Below the pieces are notes generated by a model. It had not been told where the DNA came from. It did not search any database and saw nothing but the letters and a program-made list of their open reading frames with translations. Position numbers and translations under genes: made by a program. From Gluconobacter cerevisiae (GTDB lineage: Bacteria; Pseudomonadota; Alphaproteobacteria; Acetobacterales; Acetobacteraceae), in NCBI RefSeq assembly GCF_015244675.1, contig NZ_JABCQO010000001.1:434001-498000 (forward strand): a stretch of DNA of 64,000 nucleotides. The letters are read 5' to 3'. Below are positions 15,886-25,163 of this stretch, in pieces; position 1 is the first letter of the stretch; each line of letters opens with the position of its first letter.

Positions 15886-17433
15886 TTACTGGGCGTCGTC
15901 GGAACTGTCGTCGTCCGAACCGGTCGGGGAGACGGCCACGAAAAGCTGCTGCCCGTCGCGCAGGATGCGCAGGAGCGGCGGCTGCTTGCGACCCAGCGCG
16001 TCATGCACCTGCGCCACGACGGCCTTGGGCGACGGCGTGACGTGATTGCCAACTGCCACGACAATGTCGCCCGGACGGATTCCGGCCTGATCGGCAGGTG
16101 AGCCCTGCACGACATCAGCCACGACCGCGCCCTGCACGCTGTCGTCCAGACCCAGTTCCTGACGCGCCCGCGGCGTCAGAGAGGCCAGCGACACGCCCAG
16201 CTTACCCGCACCAGACTGCGCACTGTCGGTCGCATCGCCAGAAACATGATCCTGAGCGGACAGGTTGCCGACCGTGAAGTTCACCGTCATCGGCTTGCCG
16301 TCACGCAGCAGCCCCAGCGTCGCCTGCGTGCCCGGCGCGATGGAGACGACCTTCACCGCCAGATCATGACCTGTCTTGATCGGCTTGCCGTTCAGCGTGA
16401 TCACGACGTCGCCACTCTTGATGCCAGCCTTCTCGGCCGGGCTGCCCTTGGAGACGGACGCCACCAGCGTTCCATGCGGCGGCGCGCCCGGCTCGGGGGA
16501 CTGGAGGTTGAGGGCCTGCGCCATCGTGGGCGAGATGTCCTGCCCCTCGATGCCGAGATAGCCGCGCGTGACATGGCCGGTTTTTTCAAGCTGGCTCACA
16601 ACGGATTTCACGGTATCGGACGGGATTGCAAAACCAATGCCGATCGACCCACCGCCATTGGGCGAGATGATCATGGAATTGATACCCACGACCTTGCCGT
16701 CCTGCGTAAACAGCGGACCGCCGGAGTTGCCGTGATTGATCGGGGCATCGACCTGAATGAAGTCGTTATAGGCGCCCGAATGCAGGTCACGCCCCAGTGC
16801 CGAAACGATACCCGCCGTCACCGTACCACCCAGACCATACGGGTTGCCCACGGCAATAACCCATTCGCCCGGCTGCACCTCGTCGGAATCGCCCAGTTCA
16901 ATGAACGGCAGCTTGCCGGTCGGCTTGACGCGCAGCAGCGCTACGTCCGTCTTCGGGTCGCGTCCGATGATCTTGGCGGGAAGCGTCGTGCCGTCATCGA
17001 GCGTGACCGTTACCTTGGTCGCACCATTCACGACATGATTGTTCGTCACGACATAGCCGTCAGACGAAATGATGAACCCCGAACCGCGGGCTTCGACCGT
17101 CCGGTTGGGCTGCTGCTGTTGCGGCATCATCTGGAACGGGAAGGGAAACGGGAACGGCGAGCCCTGCCCCATACCACCGCCGCCACCGCCCGGGCCGTTT
17201 TCCTCTTCTTCGGCCACATCCGCCTTGATGTGGGACGTGATGGACACGACAGCCGGTTTCACCTGCTTGACGAGCGTGACGAAATTGGGGAGCGCCTGAA
17301 CGCCCGTCTGGGGCTTGATGGCGCCGCTGGGTGCTGTGGCTGCGGGCGTTGTGTCCGCGAAAGCGAAGGGGGCCGCAACCAGCATGGTGGTGGCAGCGAG
17401 AGCGGACAGGGACGTGCGAAAGCGTGTGGTCAT
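15886..17433 (-). CDS. degP: Periplasmic HtrA/DegP-type serine protease with two PDZ domains
   Basis: 515 residues. Signal peptide 1-26 (cleavage after AFA). The trypsin-like domain carries His133 (NNHVV), Asp163 (KTDVAL) and Ser237 (GNSGGP), followed by two PDZ domains (about 285-380 and 410-500). A Gly- and Pro/Phe-rich insert with a Gln run (about 80-108) precedes the protease domain, where DegP has its LA loop region. The usual INPGNSGG reads INHGNSGG here. It degrades or refolds misfolded envelope proteins. It is monocistronic with its own terminator. A second, DegS-like HtrA protein is encoded at 52.6-53.9 kb. Confidence 0.93.
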   Translation of the reverse strand: MTTRFRTSLSALAATTMLVAAPFAFADTTPAATAPSGAIKPQTGVQALPNFVTLVKQVKPAVVSITSHIKADVAEEEENGPGGGGGGMGQGSPFPFPFPFQMMPQQQQPNRTVEARGSGFIISSDGYVVTNNHVVNGATKVTVTLDDGTTLPAKIIGRDPKTDVALLRVKPTGKLPFIELGDSDEVQPGEWVIAVGNPYGLGGTVTAGIVSALGRDLHSGAYNDFIQVDAPINHGNSGGPLFTQDGKVVGINSMIISPNGGGSIGIGFAIPSDTVKSVVSQLEKTGHVTRGYLGIEGQDISPTMAQALNLQSPEPGAPPHGTLVASVSKGSPAEKAGIKSGDVVITLNGKPIKTGHDLAVKVVSIAPGTQATLGLLRDGKPMTVNFTVGNLSAQDHVSGDATDSAQSGAGKLGVSLASLTPRARQELGLDDSVQGAVVADVVQGSPADQAGIRPGDIVVAVGNHVTPSPKAVVAQVHDALGRKQPPLLRILRDGQQLFVAVSPTGSDDDSSDDAQ

Positions 17434-17567
17434 ATCAATCCCGACTTGTTGCGAAACATCGTGGCTTATAGCGCTGAACTATGAACCCCGTTCCCGTTCC
17501 ACAAGCTGACCGCTGGGTGAAACATCCGTAAGTTCGTGACGGACTGTGAATTTCGCCCTCTGCAATC

Positions 17568-18059
17568 TCATTCTGCGATGGGTTTGCGGAGTTTGCGGAA
17601 GAAGTCTTTCAGCAGCCCGGATGCCTCGCGTTCACACACCCCACCAATCACTTCGGGGCGATGCAAACAGGTCGGACGCTCGAAAATCCGTGGCCCGTGC
17701 TCCACGCCCCCGCCCTTGGGATCGTAAGCGCCGAACACGACCCGCCCGATGCGGAAATGCACGATCGCCGCCGCACACATCGGGCACGGTTCCAGCGTCA
17801 CGACCAGCGTGCAATCCGTCAGACGCGGATTTTTCAGGCGCGCAGTCGCCTCCCGCATCGCCAGAAGCTCGGCATGGGCAGAGGCGTCGTGCGTCCCCTC
17901 AACCTGATTGCGCGCCACCGCCAGAACGCGTCCGTCCGGCGCCAGCACGACCGCACCGACCGGCACTTCGCCACAGGATGCAGCCTCCCGCGCGGCCTGT
18001 AGCGCCGTCTGCATCGCCGGACCAATATCCGTGTAAATCCTTGTCTGTCCCTGACTCAT
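17568..18059 (-). CDS. tadA: tRNA-specific adenosine deaminase TadA
   Basis: 163 residues from the ATG at 18059; a longer reading is possible but would overlap the divergent neighbour. Zinc and catalytic residues are in AHAELLAM (His62, Glu64) and PCPMCAAA (Cys92, Cys95), with the LTDCTLVVTLEPC approach and the C-terminal FF.KLR motif (DFFRKLRK) of TadA. It converts A34 to inosine in tRNA-Arg(ACG), so it is essential in most bacteria. The gene is divergent from the amidotransferase-rluB-rsmD group with only 6 bp between starts. Confidence 0.92.
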   Translation of the reverse strand: MSQGQTRIYTDIGPAMQTALQAAREAASCGEVPVGAVVLAPDGRVLAVARNQVEGTHDASAHAELLAMREATARLKNPRLTDCTLVVTLEPCPMCAAAIVHFRIGRVVFGAYDPKGGGVEHGPRIFERPTCLHRPEVIGGVCEREASGLLKDFFRKLRKPIAE

Positions 18060-18065
18060 GATGCG

Positions 18066-18800
18066 ATGATGCGGCGCATGACCCCTCCCCGTCCATCCCC
18101 TTCGCAGCGCGCGCCGCTGATCGGCCTGACGCTGGATCATGAACCCGGTGGCCCGGGGCAGTTCTCGCGCTATCCGTTTCACGCGCTGCGGGAAAACTAC
18201 CTAACAGCCGTGAGCGACGCGGGCGGTATGCCGGTTTGTCTGGGTTATGATTGCGATGCCGAGGCCCTTATGGCGCGGTTGGACGGGCTGATCGTCACGG
18301 GCGGCGCATTCGACGTCGATCCGGCGCTGTATGGCGAGGACCCGCATCCACTGACCAGCCCGCGCCCGGCCCGCACCGCCGCCGAGCTGGCCCTGTTGCG
18401 AGCCGCACTGGCGCAGGGCAAGCCGGTTCTGGGCATCTGCGGCGGAATGCAGCTTCTGGCCGTACAGGCCGGAGGCACGCTGGTCCAGCATCTTCCCGAA
18501 GAATTGCAACACGAACAGCCCAACCCGCGCCACGAACCCGGACATGACATCGACATCGTTCCCGGCACGAAACTCGCGCAGATCGTGGGGGCGGAGCGCA
18601 TGAGCGTGAACTCCTCACATCATCAGGCCGTGCGCGACCCCGGACGGGCCAAAATCTGCGCTTATGCGCCGGATGGAACGATCGAAGCGATCGAGCTTGA
18701 TGGCCCCGGTTTCGCCATTGGCGTACAGTGGCACCCCGAATTCTCCCTCGACCCCGGCGACCGTCGCCTGTATGCGGCGCTTGTGGAGACTGCACGATGA
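18066..18800 (+). CDS. puuD: Class I glutamine amidotransferase-like hydrolase (PuuD type)
   Basis: 244 residues if it starts at 18066; ATGs at 18069 and 18078 are alternatives. Nucleophile Cys125 lies in GICGGMQLL, and the rest of the triad is His223 and Glu225 in QWHPE. The early motif LIVTGGAFDVDP matches the gamma-glutamyl-GABA hydrolase (peptidase C26) family. In E. coli PuuD frees GABA from gamma-glutamyl-GABA in putrescine breakdown, but no other puu genes lie here, so the substrate is uncertain. Its stop overlaps the rluB start (ATGA), so it shares an operon with RNA-modifying genes. Confidence 0.8.
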   Translation: MMRRMTPPRPSPSQRAPLIGLTLDHEPGGPGQFSRYPFHALRENYLTAVSDAGGMPVCLGYDCDAEALMARLDGLIVTGGAFDVDPALYGEDPHPLTSPRPARTAAELALLRAALAQGKPVLGICGGMQLLAVQAGGTLVQHLPEELQHEQPNPRHEPGHDIDIVPGTKLAQIVGAERMSVNSSHHQAVRDPGRAKICAYAPDGTIEAIELDGPGFAIGVQWHPEFSLDPGDRRLYAALVETAR

Positions 18801-19633
18801 CCGACGACAACACCGAAAACACCGCCCTCGAAATGCCCGAAATCTCTGACCTGCACGAGGACACTGCGCCCGAAACGGACGCAGCAGCCCCGAGAGGCGA
18901 GCGCATCGCCAAGGCGCTGGCGCGCGCCGGCGTGGCCAGCCGCCGCGATATCGAACGCATGATCGAGGACGGACGCATCAAGCTGGGCGGACAGATCGTC
19001 ACGCATCCGGCGACGTTCGTGCAGCCGGGCGACATCATGCTGGTGGACGGCAAACCCGTGGACTCCCCCGAGCGCACGCGCCTGTGGCGCTACCACAAGC
19101 CCGACGGCCTGATGACGACCCACAAGGACCCGGAAGGCCGTAAAACAGTATTCGACACGCTGCCCGAAGGTTTGCCGCGCGTCATCAGCGTGGGGCGTCT
19201 GGATATCAATTCCGAAGGTCTGCTGCTGCTGACCAATGACGGCGAACTGGCCCGCCGCCTCGAACTGCCCGGCAATTCCTGGGTTCGTCGTTACCGCGTG
19301 CGCGTTTTCGGTGTTGTGGACGAAAAGCGTCTGGCTTCACTGATCAACGGTTTCGACTATGACGGCGTGCGCTACGGTTCCATCGAAGCCGCACTGGACT
19401 CGAAAAAAGGCGACAATGCCTGGCTGACGGTCAGTCTGCGCGAAGGCAAGAACCGCGAAATCCGGCGCGTCATGGAAGGTCTGAACCTGCATGTCAGCCG
19501 CCTGATCCGTCTGTCCTACGGCCCGTTCCAGCTCGGCTCGCTGAAGGCCCGCGAGCTTGAGGAAGTCCCCGGCAAGACCCTGCGCGAACAGATGCCGGAC
19601 CTTCCCGCCCCGAAGCGTCAGCGGACACGCTGA
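18797..19633 (+). CDS. rluB: 23S rRNA pseudouridine synthase, RluB/RsuA family
   Basis: 278 residues. An acidic N-terminal stretch of about 35 residues is followed by an S4 RNA-binding domain (RIAKALARAGVASRRDIERM, about 38-57) and the synthase core, with the catalytic Asp136 in GRLDINSEGLLLLTNDG and the later block GKNREIRRVME. This is the RsuA/RluB/E/F subfamily; RluB (position 2605 of 23S rRNA) is the usual member in this tadA-rluB-rsmD neighbourhood. It is translationally coupled to the upstream amidotransferase and followed by rsmD after 3 bp. Confidence 0.9.
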   Translation: MTDDNTENTALEMPEISDLHEDTAPETDAAAPRGERIAKALARAGVASRRDIERMIEDGRIKLGGQIVTHPATFVQPGDIMLVDGKPVDSPERTRLWRYHKPDGLMTTHKDPEGRKTVFDTLPEGLPRVISVGRLDINSEGLLLLTNDGELARRLELPGNSWVRRYRVRVFGVVDEKRLASLINGFDYDGVRYGSIEAALDSKKGDNAWLTVSLREGKNREIRRVMEGLNLHVSRLIRLSYGPFQLGSLKARELEEVPGKTLREQMPDLPAPKRQRTR

Positions 19634-19636
19634 TCG

Positions 19637-20236
19637 ATGCGGATTGTTGGAGGAGACAACAAGGGCCGCGCCCTGACCGCGCCGTCCGGAACCAGCACGC
19701 GCCCCACGTCGGACCGCACGCGACAGGCGATTTTCGACATGCTCGCCCATGCGCCCTGGTACGGACAGGAGGAGCTGGAAAAAGCCCTCGTTCTGGACTG
19801 CTATGCCGGAACCGGCGCAATGGGGCTTGAAGCCCTGTCACGCGGTGCGGAAAAAGCCGCGTTCATCGAACGCGACCGCAGCGCACTGGCGGCATTGCGG
19901 ATCAATCTGGACATCTGCAAGGCCCGGGACCGCTCCCGCGTGCTGAGTTGCAGCGTCACGCATCCGCCCAAGGCCACGGAACCCTACACGCTGATTTTTC
20001 TGGACCCGCCCTATGGCAAGGGGCTGGTCGAATCGGGTCTGCGGGCACTGGCACGGAACGGCTGGCTGGCACAGGGCGCGCTGATCGTGACCGAAACGGG
20101 GGCCACGGAAGAATTTACGCCCATCATGCCACCTTCCGAACACTTTATGCCCACACTCACGCCAGAAATCCTCTGCGAGCGTCGTTTTGGCGCCGCGAAG
20201 GTGACGATCTGGAAGCATTCCTCCACTTTTCCTTAA
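19637..20236 (+). CDS. rsmD: 16S rRNA (guanine(966)-N(2))-methyltransferase RsmD
   Basis: 199 residues. The start MRIVGGDNKGRALTAPSG and RPTSDRTRQAIFDML are the RsmD signature, followed by the SAM-binding LDCYAGTGAMGLEALSRGA and the catalytic FLDPPYGKG (about 120-128). It methylates G966 of 16S rRNA in the 30S subunit. It is the third gene of the amidotransferase-rluB-rsmD group, and all of them except the first act on rRNA. Confidence 0.95.
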   Translation: MRIVGGDNKGRALTAPSGTSTRPTSDRTRQAIFDMLAHAPWYGQEELEKALVLDCYAGTGAMGLEALSRGAEKAAFIERDRSALAALRINLDICKARDRSRVLSCSVTHPPKATEPYTLIFLDPPYGKGLVESGLRALARNGWLAQGALIVTETGATEEFTPIMPPSEHFMPTLTPEILCERRFGAAKVTIWKHSSTFP

Positions 20237-20324
20237 TTTTCCCTCTGTATTCAGTACCCTGTCGGCTATAGTTCAGAGTGAATTTTACAAGCCGCAATCC
20301 AGAAAACCGACGGGGTGACGAGAC

Positions 20325-23075
20325 TTGGCCGCGTTCAGCCGATCGACCAGTACAGTGCGCAACATCGTCCGCGATGCCCATGACCGGCACATGACACCAA
20401 AATTGCGCAGTGCCCTGCGCGCCCGCTGCATGGAGCTTCTCGGGCTGGTCCTGCTGATCTTCGCCGTGGCGGTCGGGATCGCACTGTGGAGCTTCAATCC
20501 GCACGATCCGTCCTTCAATACCTCGACGGGAACGCAGCCGACGAACCTTCTGGGCCGTACGGGCGCGACCATTTCGGATGGGCTGATCCAGTGGCTCGGC
20601 CTCGGCAGCGGTATGCCGATCGTCATTCTGCTGGCCTGGGCGTGGCGCATGGTCCGCCATCACGGCATGAGCCTGCCGATCCTGCGGATCGTGGCCGCCC
20701 TTGCCCTGCTGCCCGCCGCCGCCACCTTCATCGGCACGCTCCAGCTTCTCATCCCCGGCCTTCAAGTCGACTGGCCGACCGCCAGCGGTCTTGGTGGCGA
20801 AATGGGCGTCTCCTGTGCCCATCGCCTGCTGGACGCCGCCCATGCCGAAGCTGGTGCCGCCGGAAACGCGATTGCCGTTCTTCTCGTCCTGCTGCTGATG
20901 GGTCTACTTCTGCCATTGGCGATGGGTCTTGAAGCTCGCGAATGGCGCGCTTTGGGCAAGACGGCCGTGGTGCTGGGTCGCCAGCCCTTCTCGCTCGCCA
21001 AGCGCATGAACGGCCCGCAGACATCCGACCATCGGCCCGCGCCCGATCCGCGTCTGTATGAATTCCAGCCCAGCCCGGCCGGTGGCGCGCCGGCGGCGGA
21101 TGCAGCCCCTCTGTCCTTCCTGCGTCGCAGTTTTGGCAAAAGCGATCCGCGTTCCCGGCCTGAGCCGTTCGTGCCGCAGAATACCGGCTGGATGCAGCCG
21201 CCCATGGACACGCAGGACGATCCCTACAGCCAGCCAGCCGCCGAAACACGCCCGGTCAGCCGGACGGAAGCCGCAGCCGCCCGCGCCCGCCAGACCACCG
21301 TCCCGGAAGAGGAAGAGGCACCGTCCAACCCCTATGCCGAGCGTCTGGCCCAGATCGCCCGCCAGCGTGACACGCCGCTGCCCCCTGTGCGCCGTCAGAT
21401 CGACGACGAAATGGACGAAGAGCTGCCCCAGAGCAGCATCGACACGCCGCCCGAGCCCGAACCGCAGAAGCGCGGCCTGTTTGGAATGCGCCGTCCGGAA
21501 CGCCCTTCCGAAGCTGTTGCGCCCCGTCCTGCCGCCCCGCGCAATGCCGTAACGACCGGCTGGGAACTGCCTCCGCTGGGCCTGCTGAACCCGCCGCCCC
21601 CGCATGCCGTAACGGGGCCTTCGCAGGAGACGTTGCAGTCCAATGCCCGCCTGCTGGAGAGCGTTCTGGCTGATTACGGCGTGCAGGGCACGATCGGCGA
21701 TATCCATGCCGGTCCGGTCGTCACGCTGTACGAACTCGAACCCGCACCGGGCATCCGTTCATCGCGCGTAATCGGGCTCGCCGATGACGTAGCGCGCTCG
21801 CTGTCTGTTCTGAGCGTGCGTATCGCAACCGTGCCGGGACGCAACGTGATCGGCATCGAGGTGCCCAACGCCAAGCGCGAGACGGTCTATTTCTCCGAAC
21901 TGCTCCGCACGCCGGAATGGCTGAACGGAAACGGGCGCCTTCAGATCGCGCTCGGCAAGGATATCGCAGGCGTTCCGGTCTATACCGACCTTGCGAAAAT
22001 GCCGCATCTGCTCGTCGCGGGTACGACGGGTTCGGGTAAGTCGGTCGGCGTGAATGCCATGATCCTGTCGCTGCTCTACCGGCTCAGCCCGGAAGAATGC
22101 CGCCTGATCATGATCGACCCCAAGATCCTCGAACTGTCGATTTATGACGGGATTCCGCATCTCCTGACGCCGGTTGTGACGGAGCCTGCAAAGGCCGTCA
22201 GCGCCCTCAAATGGACCGTGCAGGAAATGGACCGCCGCTATCGTCTGATGGCGCAGCTTCAGGTCCGCAACATCAACGGCTACAACGAACGCGTAAACCA
22301 GCTCCGCTCTTCGGGCGAAATGGTGACCAAGCGCGTCCAGACCGGCTTCGATCCTGAAACGGGCCGCCCGGTGTTCGATGAGCAGCAGGTCGCAACAGAA
22401 AACCTGCCTTATATCGTCGTCGTCATTGACGAGATGGCCGACCTGATGATGGTCGCGGGCAAGGAAATCGAGACAGCCGTTCAACGTCTGGCCCAGAAGG
22501 CCCGTGCGGCCGGCATCCACGTCATCATGGCGACGCAGCGGCCCTCCGTGGACGTCATTACGGGCACCATCAAAGCCAACTTCCCGACCCGAATTTCCTT
22601 TCAGGTCATCAGCAAGTTCGACAGCCGCACGATCCTTCAGGAACAGGGCGCCGAACAGCTTCTGGGTCAGGGCGACATGCTGTTCATGCAGGGTGGTGGC
22701 CGCATCACGCGTGTCCACGGCCCATTCGTGGCGGATGAGGAAGTCGAGGCCGTGGTGGCAGATCTGCGCTCCAAGGGCGATCCGATCTACAATGACGACG
22801 TGGTCTCCGGTCAGGACGACGACAGCGCGGGCGGCCTGACAGCAGGAACGGGCTCGGGCGGTGACGGAGAAGGCACCCTGTTCGATCAGGCCGTGGATAT
22901 CGTAATGCGTGAAGGCCGGGCCTCCACGAGCTTCATCCAGCGCCATCTCTCCATTGGATATAACCGCGCGGCCAAGCTGATCGACCAGATGGAAAAGGAA
23001 GGCATTATCGGTGCCGCCAACCATGTGGGCAAACGCGAGATCCTTGTCCGCCGCAAGGAAGAACATGAAGACTGA
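20325..23075 (+). CDS. ftsK: DNA translocase FtsK
   Basis: 916 residues from a TTG start with GGGGTG upstream; an ATG at 20391 would shorten it by 22. About four membrane helices lie within residues 38-205, followed by a Pro/Arg-rich linker (about 230-420), the RecA-like motor with Walker A GTTGSGKS (about 564-571) and Walker B VVVIDEMADL (about 697-706), and the gamma winged-helix domain that reads KOPS sequences (from about 845: RASTSFIQRHLSIGYNRAA). It anchors at the septum and pumps chromosome ends to XerCD/dif. A stretch of about 90 bp upstream holds no gene. It overlaps the following synthase by 11 bp. Confidence 0.95.
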   Translation: MAAFSRSTSTVRNIVRDAHDRHMTPKLRSALRARCMELLGLVLLIFAVAVGIALWSFNPHDPSFNTSTGTQPTNLLGRTGATISDGLIQWLGLGSGMPIVILLAWAWRMVRHHGMSLPILRIVAALALLPAAATFIGTLQLLIPGLQVDWPTASGLGGEMGVSCAHRLLDAAHAEAGAAGNAIAVLLVLLLMGLLLPLAMGLEAREWRALGKTAVVLGRQPFSLAKRMNGPQTSDHRPAPDPRLYEFQPSPAGGAPAADAAPLSFLRRSFGKSDPRSRPEPFVPQNTGWMQPPMDTQDDPYSQPAAETRPVSRTEAAAARARQTTVPEEEEAPSNPYAERLAQIARQRDTPLPPVRRQIDDEMDEELPQSSIDTPPEPEPQKRGLFGMRRPERPSEAVAPRPAAPRNAVTTGWELPPLGLLNPPPPHAVTGPSQETLQSNARLLESVLADYGVQGTIGDIHAGPVVTLYELEPAPGIRSSRVIGLADDVARSLSVLSVRIATVPGRNVIGIEVPNAKRETVYFSELLRTPEWLNGNGRLQIALGKDIAGVPVYTDLAKMPHLLVAGTTGSGKSVGVNAMILSLLYRLSPEECRLIMIDPKILELSIYDGIPHLLTPVVTEPAKAVSALKWTVQEMDRRYRLMAQLQVRNINGYNERVNQLRSSGEMVTKRVQTGFDPETGRPVFDEQQVATENLPYIVVVIDEMADLMMVAGKEIETAVQRLAQKARAAGIHVIMATQRPSVDVITGTIKANFPTRISFQVISKFDSRTILQEQGAEQLLGQGDMLFMQGGGRITRVHGPFVADEEVEAVVADLRSKGDPIYNDDVVSGQDDDSAGGLTAGTGSGGDGEGTLFDQAVDIVMREGRASTSFIQRHLSIGYNRAAKLIDQMEKEGIIGAANHVGKREILVRRKEEHED

Positions 23076-23850
23076 CCGGAAAGACCGGATCCGACGCGCA
23101 AAAGCCTCGCGCAACGCCCACAAGCCGCGCCGCCTGCCAGAACAGACGGACCTCCCCGCGGCTGAAGGCCCGCGCACACCGTTTTATCCGGGAATGGACA
23201 TTCCCATCCTGCTGGAAACACCGCGCTTCCTGATTCTGGACAAACCAGCAGGACTGGCGGTGCATCCCGGCCCTTCCACGCAGGATTCCGTCGAAACCCG
23301 CCTGCTTCCGCATCCGCGCGGAGGGCCGTGGCTGGCGCATCGGCTGGATACGGATACGTCCGGCTGCCTGCTGGTTGCGCGGCGCAAGACGGCGCTATTA
23401 GAGGCGCAGGCAGCGTTTCAGGAACGGCAGGTCCGCAAGCTCTACTGGGCGGTTGTGGTGGGGGATCTGCCGCAGGATAGCGGCGAGATTAACGCGCCGC
23501 TTCTGCGGAAATCTGGCCCCTCCGGCTGGCGCATGGTTGTGGATGCGAAAGGCGATGAGGCCCGGACGCGCTGGCGTGTGCTGGGACGCGGGAGGGGTCT
23601 GTGCTGGGTAGAGCTGGAACTGCTCACAGGACGGACCCATCAGGCCCGCATCCATTGCGCGGAACTGGGAACGCCGATCCTTGGCGATAGGGTTTACGGG
23701 GCTGCGGGAGGATCGTCTTTGCCGGGGCTGCATCTGCTCGCCCGCAGTCTGGAACTGAACCTGCCATCCGATATGCTCGCCGCGGAAGCGCCCCCGCCAG
23801 ATTTTATGGCGGGAACGCTGCGGCGGATGGGCTGTAAGAGTGTGGGTTAG
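23065..23850 (+). CDS. RluA-family pseudouridine synthase without S4 domain
   Basis: 261 residues; the ATG lies inside the ftsK tail and has AAGGAAG just upstream. A basic N-terminus of about 35 residues precedes the catalytic core: LILDKPAGLAVHPGP, then Asp95 in LAHRLDTDTSGCLLVAR and the GRTHQARIH block. This marks it as RluA/RluC/RluD/TruC type. It isomerises uridine in an rRNA or tRNA; the site is not predictable. It ends by overlapping the convergent DUF4097-like gene by 4 bp. Confidence 0.85.
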   Translation: MKTDRKDRIRRAKASRNAHKPRRLPEQTDLPAAEGPRTPFYPGMDIPILLETPRFLILDKPAGLAVHPGPSTQDSVETRLLPHPRGGPWLAHRLDTDTSGCLLVARRKTALLEAQAAFQERQVRKLYWAVVVGDLPQDSGEINAPLLRKSGPSGWRMVVDAKGDEARTRWRVLGRGRGLCWVELELLTGRTHQARIHCAELGTPILGDRVYGAAGGSSLPGLHLLARSLELNLPSDMLAAEAPPPDFMAGTLRRMGCKSVG

Positions 23851-24584
23851 TCCTGAACGAGTTTCAGGGTTCCCGTCACGCTATGGATGACGACATGATC
23901 GCGGCCATCGCCGACCTTGCCGGTGGCCGTGATTGTCCGGGCCTCTTCTGACCCGCCGGATTCTTTTTCCCAGTTCCCTGTCTGCACAGTCAAACCGAGC
24001 GACTGCTCAAGCGGCAGTGTCTTGTCCGAGCGGCGCTGCTTCAGGTGAATGTCGAAGGTTCCGCCAAAGCCGTGCGGCAGATGGATCATCATGTCACCGC
24101 TGACCGTGCCGATATCAATCGTGCGCATCTGCGGCGCGGCATCGAGAGTAAGGTTTATATCTCCGTTAACACTGCGGATCATGACATCCCGGGCCGCATG
24201 GTTGATCGTGTCGTCACCACTCACGCTACGGATCGAAGCCGCGCCGTCGGAATGATCGAGCGTGACATCGCCGCTGGCGCTGCGGATTTCGACGGCGGCT
24301 ATCGCATGATCCACATCCAGCGTACCGTTGACCGTATGAACGTCGAGCGGCCCTCTGGACTGCTTGATATGAATATCGCCGCTGACGGTCCGGACGGACA
24401 AGGGGCCGTCTGACGTCCCGATGCTGACATCGCCGTTAATGCTGGAAATTTTTCCGCCCTCGGGCAGGGCAGGCAGAGAGATATCGTCCGAAGTCGAGGA
24501 CTGGATCAGCGGTGCCGCGCAGACCGGAAAGGCCAGTGCGGTACCGAAGACAAGGACAGGAAGGGAAAGCGCGAAACGGTTCAT
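23847..24584 (-). CDS. Secreted beta-repeat protein (DUF4097-like)
   Basis: 245 residues from the ATG (24584) that places a signal peptide first (NRFALSLPVLVFGTALAFPV, cut near CAA). The mature part consists of about eight degenerate repeats of 17-20 residues built around S(V/I)(S/N)GD(V/I).I, for example SINGDVSIG, TVSGDIHIK, SASGDVTLD and SVNGDINL. This suggests a parallel beta-solenoid like DUF4097/DUF4098 adhesin-like proteins. No catalytic motif is visible. It probably acts in the periplasm or on the surface. It precedes no obvious operon partner; two small membrane protein genes lie upstream on the same strand and may be cotranscribed. Confidence 0.65.
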   Translation of the reverse strand: MNRFALSLPVLVFGTALAFPVCAAPLIQSSTSDDISLPALPEGGKISSINGDVSIGTSDGPLSVRTVSGDIHIKQSRGPLDVHTVNGTLDVDHAIAAVEIRSASGDVTLDHSDGAASIRSVSGDDTINHAARDVMIRSVNGDINLTLDAAPQMRTIDIGTVSGDMMIHLPHGFGGTFDIHLKQRRSDKTLPLEQSLGLTVQTGNWEKESGGSEEARTITATGKVGDGRDHVVIHSVTGTLKLVQD

Positions 24585-24603
24585 GGTATGGGTCTTTCGG
24601 GCT

Positions 24604-25023
24604 TTAGCGGCTTGCGACAGGACGGTTGAGCAGGGCGGCATGGACGCCACGGGCAATGGCCCAGGCCGTGAGAATACCCCAGGCCAAAGTCAGCCCCCAC
24701 GGCACCACCATGAACACCAGTCCAAGCCCGCCCGTGATGGCGCCCAGACCCGCCACCATGACATGGATCGTCCCGATCACGGTCAGGGCGAGCGCGCCGT
24801 ACCAGAACATCCGCACCTGCCAATCGAGCTGCGTGCGCGTCAGCCCCGTAGCGGAGCGTCGGCTTTTATGCGCAATCATCACGCCGATCAGGGCTGTCAC
24901 GCCCGTGAAAAATCCGGCGACATACAGAGCATAGATCAGCAGGACCAGATCGCGGCCGCTCCGGGCATCATCTCCGCGACCATAACGGCCTGCGGGTTCG
25001 TAAGGGACGTAGGATGCGTACAT
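24604..25023 (-). CDS. Small membrane protein (DUF4870/Tic20-like), copy 1
   Basis: 139 residues from the ATG with GAGGA upstream. It has a Tyr/Arg-rich hydrophilic start, then about three to four helices (about 27-50, 72-92 and 97-126). The core LVLLIYALYVAGFFTGVTAL followed by a basic loop and WQVRMFWYGAL resembles the DUF4870/Tic20 group of unknown function. The neighbouring gene at 25164-25586 is a clear paralogue. It is probably cotranscribed with the beta-repeat protein that follows. I cannot give a function. Confidence 0.6.
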   Translation of the reverse strand: MYASYVPYEPAGRYGRGDDARSGRDLVLLIYALYVAGFFTGVTALIGVMIAHKSRRSATGLTRTQLDWQVRMFWYGALALTVIGTIHVMVAGLGAITGGLGLVFMVVPWGLTLAWGILTAWAIARGVHAALLNRPVASR

Positions 25024-25163
25024 GAGGGAGACATTCCTCTGAGAAAAACTCGACAGCAGCCTTGATGCATGAACCGTGCCAGATCTGGATTTCCTAAGAC
25101 TCCAGCGAATGAAATCCGTCTGGAACTTCAGGAAATGGCGTATTGCACCAGTTCGTAACGAGC

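Noticed and set aside
16246-17484. 412-codon plus-strand frame opposite the first HtrA gene
   Set aside because: Antisense shadow; the minus strand has signal peptide, triad, PDZ domains and a terminator.
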